Shown here in pieces: positions 25,801 through 37,862 of a stretch of 64,000 nt of DNA (position 1 is its first letter; the number at the start of each line of letters is the position of its first letter). This DNA is from Anaeramoeba flamelloides. Its lineage: Eukaryota > Metamonada > Anaeramoebidae. A program made the translations under genes and the position numbers. The notes beneath the pieces are model-generated. The model was not told where the DNA came from. It did no database searches and was given only the letters and a program-made list of their open reading frames with translations. The stretch is from contig JANTQA010000033.1 in NCBI GenBank assembly GCA_027625915.1, positions 6,510,001-6,574,000 of the forward strand. The letters run 5' to 3'.

Positions 25801-25893
25801 AATTACAAATCTTTCTTGTTTCCTCAAAAAATCATTTTACTAATTTATTATTTTATTCTTATTTTTTCTAGAATATAAAAACATATTTTACAG

Positions 25894-26893
25894 ATGGAAG
25901 AAACAAAAATTGTAGTTATTGGAGGAGGAGGTGTCGGTAAATCTGCAATGACAATCCGATTTTTACAAAACTATTTTGTAACTGATTATGGTAAATTTTT
26001 GTTGTTGTTTAAAATTTCTTTGTCTTTTTGTTTTGTAATTTTTTTTTCTTTTTTTTTTCTTTTCCTTTTTCTTTTTTTCTTCATCTTTCCTACACAACTT
26101 TAAAAGATCCCACAATTGAAGAATCATATCGTAAACAAATTCTTGTTGACAACAAACCCGTACTTTTGGATGTTTTAGATACAGCAGGACAAGAAGAATA
26201 TTCCGCAATGAGAGAACAAGTAAGTACAAAAAATTTCTAATTTTTAAGAATTTTCTTTTGATGTTTTTCTTTTTTTGGTGGTTGCTTGTTTTTTTGTTTG
26301 ATTAACAAACGAAAGACAAAAAAAACTAGACTTTTTCAATTTTTTTTTTTTACAAGTCAAAATATTTTTTTTTGATTTTGTAAATTTTGGTCTTTTTTGT
26401 TTTTAACAAACAAAATTTTATCGAACAGTTTTTTTTCAAGTCCTTTGTCATGATTCAAAATCAAATTTTAACATCAAAAAATTGATTCTTTCAAATTGCC
26501 TAACAAAAACCCAAACAAACAAAAAAAAAAAAAAAAAAAAAAAAATTACAATCTCAAAAGTATATGGAATCTGGTGAAGGATTTTTAATTGTGTATTCAA
26601 TTGCTGACAACGGAAGTTTCGAAGAAGTACCAGAATTGTACCAAACTGTTTTAAGAGTTAAAGATGCAGAAAAATTTCCAGTTGTAATTTGTGGTAACAA
26701 ATGTGATCTTGAAAACGCAAGAGAGGTGACTTTAAACGAGGGGAAGAGCGTTGCCAAAAGCTATACTGTACCATTTTTTGAAACCTCTGCCAAAACAATG
26801 AAAAATTTGGAATCTGCATTCCATGAAATTGTCAGGGAAATCAGAAAAACACAAGCACCAAAACAAAAGAAATCAAAATGTTCCATACTCTAA
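25894..26893 (+). CDS. Ras-family small GTPase (exons 25894-25990, 26107-26219, 26561-26893)
   Basis: Membrane-anchored signalling switch that binds and hydrolyses GTP. Splicing gives 180 residues that align with human H-Ras without a gap through residue 148. P-loop GGGGVGKS is at 10-17 with Gly12 and Gly13, switch I DPTIEESY at 33-40 with Thr35, [12 protein letters not shown] at 57-68 with Gln61, NKCD at 116-119 and TSAK at 145-148. The C-terminus has a basic stretch (KQKKSK) and a CSIL box; a final Leu normally directs geranylgeranylation, so it may behave like Rap/R-Ras in lipid choice. Residues 28-40 ([15 protein letters not shown]) match Ras/Rap effector regions. The start is fixed by alignment to Ras residue 1. 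Intron positions are set by frame: one splits the Asp33 codon, the other falls between Gln70 and Tyr71. Nothing is missing. It is a Ras and not Rab/Rho/Ran by the effector region and CAAX box. Confidence 0.96.
25991..26106 (+). other. Ras intron 1 (116 nt, phase 1)
   Basis: Donor G|GTAAAT and acceptor TTTAAAAG|AT. The join rebuilds the GAT codon of Asp33 in switch I, a position fixed by homology, so the AAAAG acceptor is reliable. The interior is strongly T-rich. Confidence 0.93.
26220..26560 (+). other. Ras intron 2 (341 nt, phase 0)
   Basis: Donor CAA|GTAAGT and acceptor CTCAAAAG|TAT, placing Gln70-Tyr71-Met72 as in all Ras proteins. Holds a run of about 25 A just before the acceptor. Confidence 0.93.
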
Positions 26894-27064
26894 AATTTTC
26901 AAATTTGTTGTGGGTTTAATTGGTAGAAATAATTGTTCTTACACAAAACAAATTTCTAAATCACCATTTTTATCTTTTTTTTTTTTTTCTTTACAAATAT
27001 TCCAACTAAATTTTTTTATTTTTAATTTTAGTCTTTTTTGTTACAATTTATAAATCCAACAAAA

Positions 27065-27099
<35 letters not shown>

Positions 27100-29908
27100 T
27101 TGATTTTTTGCTGTTTTTTTGGATTTCAGGAACTCTTTTAATTCAGTTAAACTCAGATTCAAAAAGTTTTACACCTTCACTAATATCTTTAAAAATCATT
27201 TGAAATCATTAAAAGGTTTTTGTGTTGAAAAATTATTACAACGCAGGACTTAACTGGAATATTCCAAATCTGTCAGATCTGGATTGAAAATCGTCGAACT
27301 TCTCACATGAATACTAACTTAACTCTGGTTTGAACAAGAATTGTTTATTTTGATAAAGGGATCAGTTTAAGGAAAAAATTTTTTCAAAAAACAAATTCAA
27401 TATTTGCTAATTTTTCACTTTTTGATAGCTTCACTGATAATAAATATCAATTGGTTAATAAAAGAGATCTATGATCAATAATTATTTTTAAAGATATTTT
27501 ATAATTTAAATTGAAAAATTCAAATTTTTTCAGTAAGATGTTTTTAAAATTTATTAGTAAAAAAATTGAAAAAAAATATATCTTCACAGTTAAGAGTTTA
27601 TTTTATTAGTTTTCAGAAATATTTTATATTTGATAAATACCCTTCAAATGGGGAATCAATTATTTTGATTATTAAAGAATTATTTATTGTTTTAAATTGA
27701 AAAAATTATTGTTTTTGATTTTTGTTATGTTTTAATTTTTGAAATAAACCCAAAATTTCTTAAATTTTTGGTTAGTCTCAAAAAACAAAAAAAACTTATG
27801 CTACTTTTGCATGTTTTTTCAAGATTTCTAAAGATTTACCAAAAATCTTTTTAAGGTTTCAAAAATTAAAAAAAATTACTTTTCGTATTTCTCGAGTTTT
27901 CTGTTAATTTGGGAAATCAAAATATTTACAGATAAAACAGAAAACCACAAGAAAATAGTATTTTTTTTTTAATTTAAGAAAGAAAAAGGAAATTTCAAAA
28001 TTTTTTTTTTAATTTCTAAAATTAAAACATACCTTGCACCTTACGATACTCGAAGACACTTGATGGTACTTGAAGAACACGGATATTAGTCTTCCAGGCC
28101 TTTATTGAATAGGAAAAAATCCTAACTTTTGCTTGATTCTTTTGAACACTAGGAAATCCATGAAAACAACCATTGATCTCTGTTTTTTTTTCATCTATTT
28201 CAGTTTTATTAAAAAAATATAGTATTTTTAAAACTATTGGTTATTAAAACTGTCCCAAACCCAATGCGAAAATCGTTATCTATAGAAAATAACCTGTTTC
28301 TCTCTATTAATTTTTTCATTAAAAATCTTCAATTATTCACTAATATAAAACTTTTGGGGCTTGATCAAGTTTTTTTTTTGTTTTAAAGATTCTTGTGTGA
28401 TAAACTATTAAATTTTTTTTTTGTTTATGTAATACATAAAAAAATCCCAAACAAAGATTGCAAAAAAGGAAGCTAGAATTTAATAATAACTCCGAAATCT
28501 TATAGTTCTAAAATTTTTATTTTTAGGTGTTTAGAAATTTAAGATTAACAAAAAAAAAGAAAAATTATTGCAAAATGTTGATCATTCAGAAGGTATGAAG
28601 TGAAGAATTCAATAGTTAATAAATTTTTCAAAGAGAAATTTTGTTCGATTATAAAGCTTCTTTGTTGGTAATAAGTTATCTATAACCCAAATTTATATCC
28701 TAAAAACGAAAGCGTGTGATAAAAAATGAATTTAATGTATCTCATGGATTTAAAAGTAGGGTTGGAAAGAAAATTTCTATTAAATTAAATGTTTCCAAAG
28801 TTTATCTTTTCAAAAATTCATTTACATATCCATGTTAAATAATTTTTATGGTAAAAAACAACACACTAGTTATTGAACATCAAAAACACAGTACAACTAA
28901 CAGTAATAAATATAATAAATCAAGCTTTTCAGTTCTGGAAATGTGGGTTATACCACCAATAAAAAATTTTATTACGGATTAAAAGTCAATCCAAATATTA
29001 AATTTATTTAACTCAAATATTTTCTTTCTTATTTTTTTATCAGTGTTCAGTAATCAAATTATTTACCCCCCCACCCCCACCATCAAATACCAGTATACTG
29101 GGTTTCAAAAAAATTATTAATTAAATTCGATAAACATAAGGACTTACCAGTTTTACATAAATACAATCTAATTTATAAAAATATCTCTATCAAGTTCGGT
29201 ATCTAACTTAGAATTAAGAAATTAACGAAATTATCTTAATAAATATCCATATTTAATATTTAAAAACTGATCAAAAAAAGTTCAATTGTTTAAAATATAT
29301 AAATATTTAGTTAACAGTGAAATTTTGAATCATTTTCCTCGGAATTTCCTAACCAATTAAAATAATTATAAAATCTAAATTCCCGAATTAAAAAAAAACG
29401 ATTAATAATTATGTTAAAAATTAATAATATAATTAATATAATAAATAAACAAGAGTCAATGTCTTCCTTAGCTTCAGTAAATAATAAAAACATGTTCGAA
29501 TCTTGTAAAAAATTTCCAAATTTAAGTCAACATATTCTTTAATAGCGGTCAAGTACCAAAAGTTCCGTTAGATTTTCCAGAATTCAGAACAATCAAGTAA
29601 AAATAAATATTTTACTCTATTCTTTTGGATTCTGCAAACACTATTGATACTCATTAATTGAACGATTTTCATGGTGTTTTATTAAGTATTCACAAATTCA
29701 AATTTCTAATCTTTTTATTTGTTTTTTTTTTTTAAATTACCAATTAAAGCCCTTTAAACACTTTCTTTGTTATAAAAATTTAGTAATAGCTGAATAAAGT
29801 TATTTCGTTTTTTATCGATTTTTATTTGAGAAGAGTTAATTTTAGTTTTAGTTTTGTAAATAAGCATTTGTAAGTTTCGAATAATTAATAAAAAAAAAAT
29901 TATATATA

Positions 29909-30105
29909 CAGTCAGTTTCACTTTTAAGACACAAACTTTCTACGAAATTTAAGGCACAATAAAAATCTCAAATTAAGGCACAAAATTCAAATTCTAGTAA
30001 AATAAATTGTAAAAAAAACAATTTCCAAAAAATGTGCTTTAATTTGAGATTTTTTTGTGCCTTAAATTTCGTTGAAAGTTTGTGCCTTAAAAGTGAAACT
30101 GACTG
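29909..30105. mobile_element. Tc1/mariner-type MITE, copy 2 (197 bp)
   Basis: Best-kept copy. Starts CAGTCAGTTTCACTTTTAAG, ends CTTAAAAGTGAAACTGACTG, flanked by TA within a TATATA run on the left and a (TA)n run on the right. Repeats of TTAAGGCACA(A) occur in each arm. Nearly perfect terminal pairing over the outer 20 bases. Confidence 0.88.
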
Positions 30106-30499
30106 TATATATATATATATATATATATTTATTATTAATCCATGTATCTTATGAATTGGAATCTTTTTATGTAGACAAAATATTTCCAACTCCTATCATA
30201 ATTGATTATTTAAAACAGCTTTAAAATACTCTTTTTTAAAAAACCGTATATATCAAATACTGATTAATATGTTCAACATGATTATAACCTTTCAACAATA
30301 AAACATATAAGAGTTTGGGTAACTAGCCAAATTACAAGATATAAAACTTCCTTTGGGCTTGAATTCTTTTTTACTTTTCCCCTTATTCGGATTCATTCCA
30401 AAATCTCTAATGATATAATAGAATTTATATTATTGGAATTTTTTTAAAAAAAAGTTTACGAGAAGTTTTTTTTAAAAAATAACTAAACCCTATTTAATA

Positions 30500-31110
30500 A
30501 CTTGTGACTCACTTAAAATAATAAAATGAAAAAAAAAATTATCCTTTAATATTTTAAAATAAAAAACAATTAAATATGATTCATAATTAACTTTTGAATT
30601 ATTCTAAATTTCTAAAAACCAGTTAATTTATCAATTCAAAAAATTAAAAAATTTTTTTTTAAAAAAGATAGTTACACTTTATGAAATGAGTATTATGGCT
30701 TTTTATTACTGAACCTTCACTGAAAAAAGGTCGAAAAAGAAGTTTTCTAGTTAATAATTAAAATTATTTTAAAAGACATTATAAAATCTCAATTTTCTTA
30801 TTGATTATTTGTGTTTTTGAAGATTTTTTTTCCGCATAATCTTTTGTAAAAAAAAAAGTTTCAAAAAAAAAAAAGAAAAAAGAAATAGAAAAAAGAAATA
30901 GATAAAAAAGTAAAAGAAATAAACAAGAAAGAAAAATTTTTTAAAAAAAAAAGAAACAAAAAGAAAAAAAATAAAAAAATAAAAAAAAAATTGATAAAGT
31001 ATAACAAAATCTTACAAAATTTGAAAAAACGTTATCGAAAAAAATTGAAAACAATTTTTGATTAGAATATTGATAAACACTCAAAAAAAAAACCATTACA
31101 TTCTAAAATG
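30500..31110 (+). repeat. Dispersed ancient repeat, copy B (partner 19590-20230)
   Basis: Landmarks are given at the partner. The purine tract in this copy spans about 30850-30990 (AAAGAAATAG, AAGTAAAAG, AAAAATAAAA units). Confidence 0.55.
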
Positions 31111-31479
31111 GGTCAAAATTCTTGAAAAATAATTTATATACACTTTAAATGGTATTAAATAATTCAAAAATTCTTACTTTTTTTCCTATTTTACAAGATA
31201 TATTTTTTTCAAAATTAAAAAAAGATAGAAAAAAAAAAAAAGAAAGAAAAATAAATTTAGTTGGATTATTATGCTTTATTTATTTATTTTTTTATTGGAT
31301 TTGGTTTAATTAGTTTTAAAAAGTCAGTTATAAAATTAAAAGAATACTATCAACAAAATATTCTCAATTGTAATCTAATAATCGTCTTAAATAAAACAGT
31401 TGCAATTAAAAATTTTACATATAGTAAATTAAATTCCAAAATTTTGGACACAGTTTAAACAGTTGAAAAAATAGCAATA

Positions 31480-31770
31480 AATCACTTTAAATTCAATTTG
31501 GGTATAATTTTTATTTTACAAACTATTTCATTTTATTTCTTTTTTGTTTTTGTTTTCATTTCCTTTTTTACAATTTCATAATCAATTTTATTAGATCTGT
31601 AATTTTTTTTCGATAGTTGATAGAAGGTTAGTGTTGAGTTTTGTTAAATTACAAAATCACATAAAATTTGTCAAGCTAGTCTTATCATATAATCGATCAA
31701 CATTTTTTGGTGAAAATTTCAACAAATTTACAAATAGATTTTTTGTTCAGCTCGTTTTTTTATTTTTTTT
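31480..31770 (+). repeat. Dispersed repeat family, copy A (also 33770-34230 plus, 62920-63230 minus)
   Basis: Shared with 33770-34090: ACACAGTTTAAACAGTTGAAA / ACACAGTTAAAACGGTTAAAA; TTTTTGTTTTCATTTC; GTTGAGTT near a T-rich segment; ATCGATCAACATTTTT / ATCGATCAATAATTTT; ATTTCAACAAATTTAC. No frame. Confidence 0.6.
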
Positions 31771-32558
31771 TGACACATAAATTTTTTTTTTTTTCGATTG
31801 TTTTTTTTTCTTTAAATGAAAATGAATATTTATAATAACCTTAATAATAGTTTACTTAAATGTATTTTTATATTATGTTAGGAAAAATATAATAAATTGA
31901 GTTTTATTTTGCCTATTTTTGATTTTGGTTGTGTCAAAATTTTTGGAATGGGGTTTATAAGAATGTCTTTCACAACACTTGAATATAATCCCCCTCAACA
32001 GATTTTCAACATAGATTTCAGAATCTAAGATATTATTATTAAAATAACTAAGATTTTCAATCAAGTCGTACAAAATTCCTCTGGAAACTCACCCCTCAGC
32101 CATAAAATAACCATTTTTTAAATATTTCACAAATAAGTGATAAATAATAAAAAAATAGTATAAATAATTCTAAAGTTTAGAATAAATGACTAATACTAAT
32201 ACAACAATCTGAGAGAGCAATTCCTCCTTAATTTCGATAACAAATTGAAAAATTATAAATCTTGGGTACTTACCCCCTTAAAATTAAAATTTCTTCTTCG
32301 AATTGATTCTGGAAAACACTCTAATATGTAACAACAAAAACTTTAATTTATTTTAAGAAACAGAGTAAAAGAATGTTATAAAAAGAAAACACTGAGAGTG
32401 AAAAGCAAATTCCACTCAATTATTAATATTTGTTTGTCGAAACGACGAGATCGCAAACATATGTTAATCATTTTTTATCATTCAACCAATTTTTTTATGC
32501 AAGTTATAAAAACTAATTACAAAGAAATCATTTAACAAAAAACAAATCAGCCAAAAAA

Positions 32559-35500
32559 ATGTCAAGATCAAAAGGAAACCAAAGTATACTTGAGAGCAAT
32601 TATAAACACCTCTTCTACTTTTGTTTCCATAAAGAAATTGTGTTTCCAGCATATTTATCCCCTGTGCCACAAATCGAAAAACAAAGCAAAATTCAAAAAA
32701 TCATTGTGAATGGTTATATTGTTGATTATAAAAGTGCCACAGAATTCTCTGACTTTAATTATTTAATTTGGAAAGGGAAGAATAAGTTACAATTATTGAA
32801 TTTTGCTTGTGGTCTATCTTTAGATCGAAAAAAGAGAAAAAGAAAAAAATATGATTATGTTCTTCAAAACGAACAAATAAAGGACATCCAATGTGGGACA
32901 TTAAATTTCTTAATCTTGACCGAATCAGGAAAAGTTTTTTCTCTAGCCAAATTTAGGAAAGATAATCCCGAAAACTGCGAAATCCCTTTGATGGATAAAG
33001 AAAAAAGTTCATTTGATAAGATAAGACAAGTACCTTTTTTTTTTAACAGCAATAAAATTAAGGTGAACAAAAAAGTTAGCTCTCATCTTATGAATTTTGG
33101 TACAAGTTATTTTTTATGTAAAGACGGCACTCTTTATTCAAGTGGTCACAATAATTATGGTATGATACTAAAATATTATTCTTTTTTTATTCATTTTTAA
33201 TCATTAATTTATGAAAAGACAATTCGATCTTTTTTTTTTATTTTTCATTGAAGAAGTGTAAATTACACTTTAGTTGTCCTTTTACTTAAATACACTTTCA
33301 GACATTTAATCACAAAATCATAGATTCCACTATTATTAATTAATGTTTTGAAAAAAAAAGGGGACATTCCATAAAGAATTACACTTTTTTTTTTATGAAC
33401 TATTAAAATTTAATGGCTCACATTTGAAAAAATGAACAAAATTTTCAGAATTTTTAAAAGTTAATAAGAATTTCAAATGAGTACTACAATACAGTCAGAT
33501 CCACTTTTAAGTCACAAACTTGAACGAAAATTAAGGCACAATAAAAATCTTAAATTAAGGCACAAAATTCAGATTCTAGTAAAATAATTTGTAAAAAAAT
33601 AATTCCAAATTTTGTGCCTTAATTTGAGATTTTTTTGTGCCTTTATTTTCGTTGAAAGTTTGTGCCTTAAAAGTGGAACTGACTGTATTTTAAAAACTTA
33701 ACTTCTAATTTAGGGATTCACTTCATTTCAATTTCATCAAGATCCTTAAAGTAAACTAAAATTCAAAATTATCCACACAGTTAAAACGGTTAAAAGAATC
33801 ACAACAATTCAATTTAATTCAAATTGGAAATAACTTTTGATTATTGTAAAATATGAAAATCATTTTTTCATCCTTTAGTTTTTTGTTTTCATTTCATTTT
33901 TTGAATTATACAACCTCTTTTGTTTGATCAATATTTTTCTACAAGGTACAATTGATATTAAGTTAAAGTTGAGTTCTTTTAAATAGAAGAACTCAAATAA
34001 AATTAGTTAATGGCTTCTAACCATTTTATCGATCAATAATTTTAATAGAATTTCAACAAATTTACCCATGCATTTTTTTGTTTTGCCATCTCATAAATTT
34101 TTAACATACCAATAATTTATTAGTATTGATAATTGTTCATTTTTTTGTTTTGTGAGTATTGCAATTTATAAACAAGTGTTAACATTTAAAGTAGTGAATG
34201 GTTCTAATTTGATATTTCAACTTGAAGTTATTAAATAATATTTTTTTTTTTCAAAAATTAAATTTTGGTGTTTCTGTGATGTTAAAAATTTTGAATTGAG
34301 ATTTAGAATATCTTAAATATTAAATATTTGATTTTAAATTGTAAAATTACCAAAAACGTGGTGAAAAGTAAATTTTTAGGGAAATTCATGTGACCTAAAT
34401 TACGGATTTCAGAGATAACCCTTAATATTTCATCTAAATTATTTTGTGAGCACTTGAAAAAAAAATTGATTCTTATTAAGGGACTAGTCTCTATTATTTT
34501 TTTTTTTTTTGAAAAATTTCTAAATAAGGTTTTATTATCTAGAAATATGTTTAATATTGAAAATAAACAGGGTTTTTCAAATCTAAGTAATTGACAAAAA
34601 ATTTTTTCAATCTCTATTAAATTTAGGTAAAAAAATTTAATAGAGATTAGCCCCTTAAGATAAAACAATTGTAAAAATTACCAATTTTTGAATTTCCCAT
34701 TTTTCATTGTAAATCTTAAGTGTCGAGTCATTTACGGTGGATTTTCTCCATACCCAAGGAGTGACTTGGAATCAAAAACGATATTGTAAAATTGTCCTTC
34801 TTTTGATTGAAAAAATTCAAATAACCAAAAAAAAAAATTTTCGAGAGGATCTCGTTGGAAAAAATTCAATCAAATAACAATAAAAGTATCAAAAGTATTA
34901 CCAATTTCCAAAAATCAAATTATTAGAAAAAAAAATTACTTGTTTCTTTTTTAAAATTTCCAAAAGGTTAAATTTCTTCAATTTAAAACAAATTATTTTC
35001 TTTCAATACAAAATCAATTTAATTTGATTTAATCTAATTAGTGATTATTTTGTAACCCTATAAATTTGATACAGTAAGGATTTTGTAACATTCTTTCGAT
35101 AAAAAATAAATTATTTGATAAATAGTAAAAAAATGAAAATTCAAAAAATCTCCAAGATCTCAAAAAGTACCAAAGAGCGACACTCCAAAACAAAAAGAGC
35201 TGTTTTCAAAATTATATATTCTAACCATTCTAATTGGAAACCGAGTGTCGCTCTTTGGCTCTCTTATCTTAAAATATCCTCTTGTTTGATTGTTAATTTT
35301 TGGAGATCGATCGCGCTTCACATTTTGGTTGGTTGGTTTTTGATTCTTATTAGGCACTCATAAAAATTACAATATTTTTTTTTTTCCATTTCAGAAAATT
35401 ATTTTTCACCGTAATTACTCGACCCTTAATGAAAGTTTGAATTTTGTATTATCTTACAAAAGTACCAAAATTATAAAACCGCATACTAACTTATTTAATG

Positions 35501-37808
35501 ACATAACCTCGCCAAAGGGTACCAGAATTCTGTTCAAATATCAATTATTCTTTATAATTGACCATTGAAGAACAAATAAGAATTAACGAAGAATAATACA
35601 AATCAAATGATAGTTGATACCCTGATGAAATAAAACTAAAAATCAATTGATTTTCTTAAAAATTGAAAAACCCAAATTCTTAGTTCCTATTGAGAAAAAC
35701 AACAACAATTTTCATTTTGATTTTTAATTGAAGATCAAATAAAACCCCAATAGAAATCAATATTATTTCTCTACAATCATTTTTGCTGTTTCAATAACAT
35801 TAAAATAACATGTTTTTACCAAGTGACTAGATATCTTGCAATAAAAAAAAATTTAAAAAATGAATTGCTTGTTAAAAAAAAATATAAAGAAAAAAAGTGA
35901 AAACAAAAAATGTGAAAAAATTATTTCAATTTTTGAAATTTCCAAAATAAATTTTTTCTTCTAATTTCTCTCCAAACCCTAAAAAAAGACACATGTAATT
36001 CACCCGCCTACAACTGAATCCCCCTGACTGGAAAATGGTTTATGTGTATTCAATAGTTAGATTTGTAGAAATTAAAAGATTCAGACCCAAAGAGAATTTG
36101 TTAATTTCAAAATGAACAATATAGTTAGTAATAATTTTTCTTAACTAATTACATCTAATAATTCTTTCAAAAAAAAAAAAAAAAAAAAAAAAATCACAAA
36201 CTGACTTTTTAATTATGTTTTTTTTGAAATCTTTTCTTTACAAAATTTAATTGTAGATATTATTAAAAAAACTTTTCAATTTTTTAATTTTTCGAGGAAT
36301 TTAAACTTAAGAGTACCAATACACTTTTCAATAAATAACAAAATACTCGAACCTTAAAGTCTGCTGTGGCCGAAATACACCCATTAAAAAGATGTGACAA
36401 AACTTTCTTTAAAAGTATCATCAGTATAAAGGACAAAGAAAACTTTAATGAAACCATTTTCAAGACTTTATTAATTTTTTTTTTTTATTATTGAATATTT
36501 TTATAACAACTTTAATCAAACAAAAGTAATAATACAATAAAAAATAAAATGATTTTATTTTAAACATTAACTTAATAATTAAAGGGCAACTTGGTGATGG
36601 GACAAAAGTATCAAAGGAGGTTCCTACATTTGTTCGACGAAATGTGTCAAGAATTTTTGGGGGAATTGGTGCTGATCATTTTTTTTTCACAAATACAAAT
36701 AATGAATTATTTGCTTGTGGAAGAAATGAAAAATCACAATTAGGGATTGGGAATACGAAAAAGCAAAAACACCCCACCAAAGTATTAAATTGGAGTGCAA
36801 ATGGTATTTTGGGTCTTCACTGTTTTAATTGCCATTCAATCATGATTACTAAAGAAGGGAAATCGTATAGTTGTGGCAGTAAATATTATAATGGAATCGG
36901 CGGGTCGAATAATAAAAAAAAATTCACAGAGATACCTTCATTAAAAAACCAAAAAATCATTCGAGTTACAGGTACTTATTTGTTTAGTTTTGTTACAACT
37001 TCTGAAAATGAATTATATGGTTGGGGTTTTGATCAAAAAAATAACAAAAACAAAAAAATTTTTAATCTACCCAGAAAAATCATTTTGCCACAAATTTTCC
37101 AAAATAACAATTTACTCTCTTTCAAAATTTGCACTGGTTCTTTTTCCATAGTACTTTATCCAAATAATCAATCAGCAAATTCTTGTCTGAAAGAAGATTT
37201 TAAAAATTTATTCAAATCAAAAAAATATTGTGATTCGATATTAATCGCATATTCAAATCCAAAAAATGAAAATGAAAAACTAAGGGAAAACGGAAACGGA
37301 AACGGAAACAGAAACGAAAACGAAAACGGAAACGGAAACGAAAACGGAAACGAAAACGAAAAAAATAAGGAAAAAATAAAAGAAAATATTCGGGAAAAGG
37401 TAAAAGAAAAAGAAAAGGAAGGGGTAAAAAAACGAGGAAGAACGTCAATTCCAATACATAAAGTATTACTCGAATTAAGAACTGAATTAAAAATAAATTT
37501 TATTCAAAAAATCATCAAAGAAAAAAATTTTAATAAAAAAGAAATAATTTGCTTTTTAAAATGGGTTTATTATGATCACCACTCAAATCCATTTATCCTT
37601 AATAAAATTTTGAATTCTTTCAATTTGCCAACATATCCCAATAATAAAGAAAATTGGTTCGAAAATGATTTATTTAAATTATATAACGATGAAGATTCTA
37701 AAGATTTTTGCATTAGGACAAATAATAATAAAAAGTGTGTTACAAAAGGAGAAAAAGAAGCAGACACGGTTTATAATGGGGTAGAAAAACTACATAAAAC
37801 AAATAAAC

Positions 37809-37862
<54 letters not shown>

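Larger units (their letters stand above)
17051..25893. other. Gene desert, 8.8 kb
   Basis: No coding region recognised. Contents listed separately: a worn dispersed repeat (19.6-20.2 kb), long A tracts, a hairpin at 22.4-22.6 kb, a MITE at 22.67 kb and TA microsatellites. A short GC-richer patch at about 22330-22395 (GACGTCGTTGCTGCC) and another at about 23550-23590 (GGCGCCC) stand out but carry no long frame. Sequence near 20830-20880 is a short tandem (AAAAAATCAAAAGATTTTT twice). Confidence 0.6.
26894..32558. other. Intergenic, 5.7 kb, repeat-bearing
   Basis: No gene recognised. A 30-base T tract lies at about 27069-27098, a MITE at 29909, a dispersed repeat at 30.5-31.1 kb and another at 31.5-31.8 kb (listed separately). 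Near 29065 there is a C-rich patch (CCCCCCCACCCCCACC). The rest is AT-rich without structure I can name. Confidence 0.6.
33160..36584 (+). other. Giant intron (3425 nt, phase 1) of the RCC1-BTB gene
   Basis: Donor G|GTATGA, acceptor AATTAAAG|GG. Both joins are fixed by restoring the RCC1 signature in frame. The intron is ten or more times longer than the other short introns here and is loaded with repeats: a MITE, two dispersed repeats, a fold-back at 34473-34660, a 16-bp perfect inverted repeat at 35170/35243 and an A tract near 36172-36193. I see no exon in it. Confidence 0.82.

Noticed and set aside
34303-34668. 121-codon minus-strand frame in the RCC1-BTB intron
   Set aside because: It overlaps a fold-back sequence and has no balanced codons or recognisable domain.
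35115-35363. 82-codon frame with unusually varied composition
   Set aside because: The variety comes from the GC-richer inverted repeat at 35170-35258; no start context or family.
36644-36646. GTG as a separate start for the second half of the RCC1-BTB gene
   Set aside because: The frame is open upstream to 36585 and continues an RCC1 blade left unfinished at 33159.
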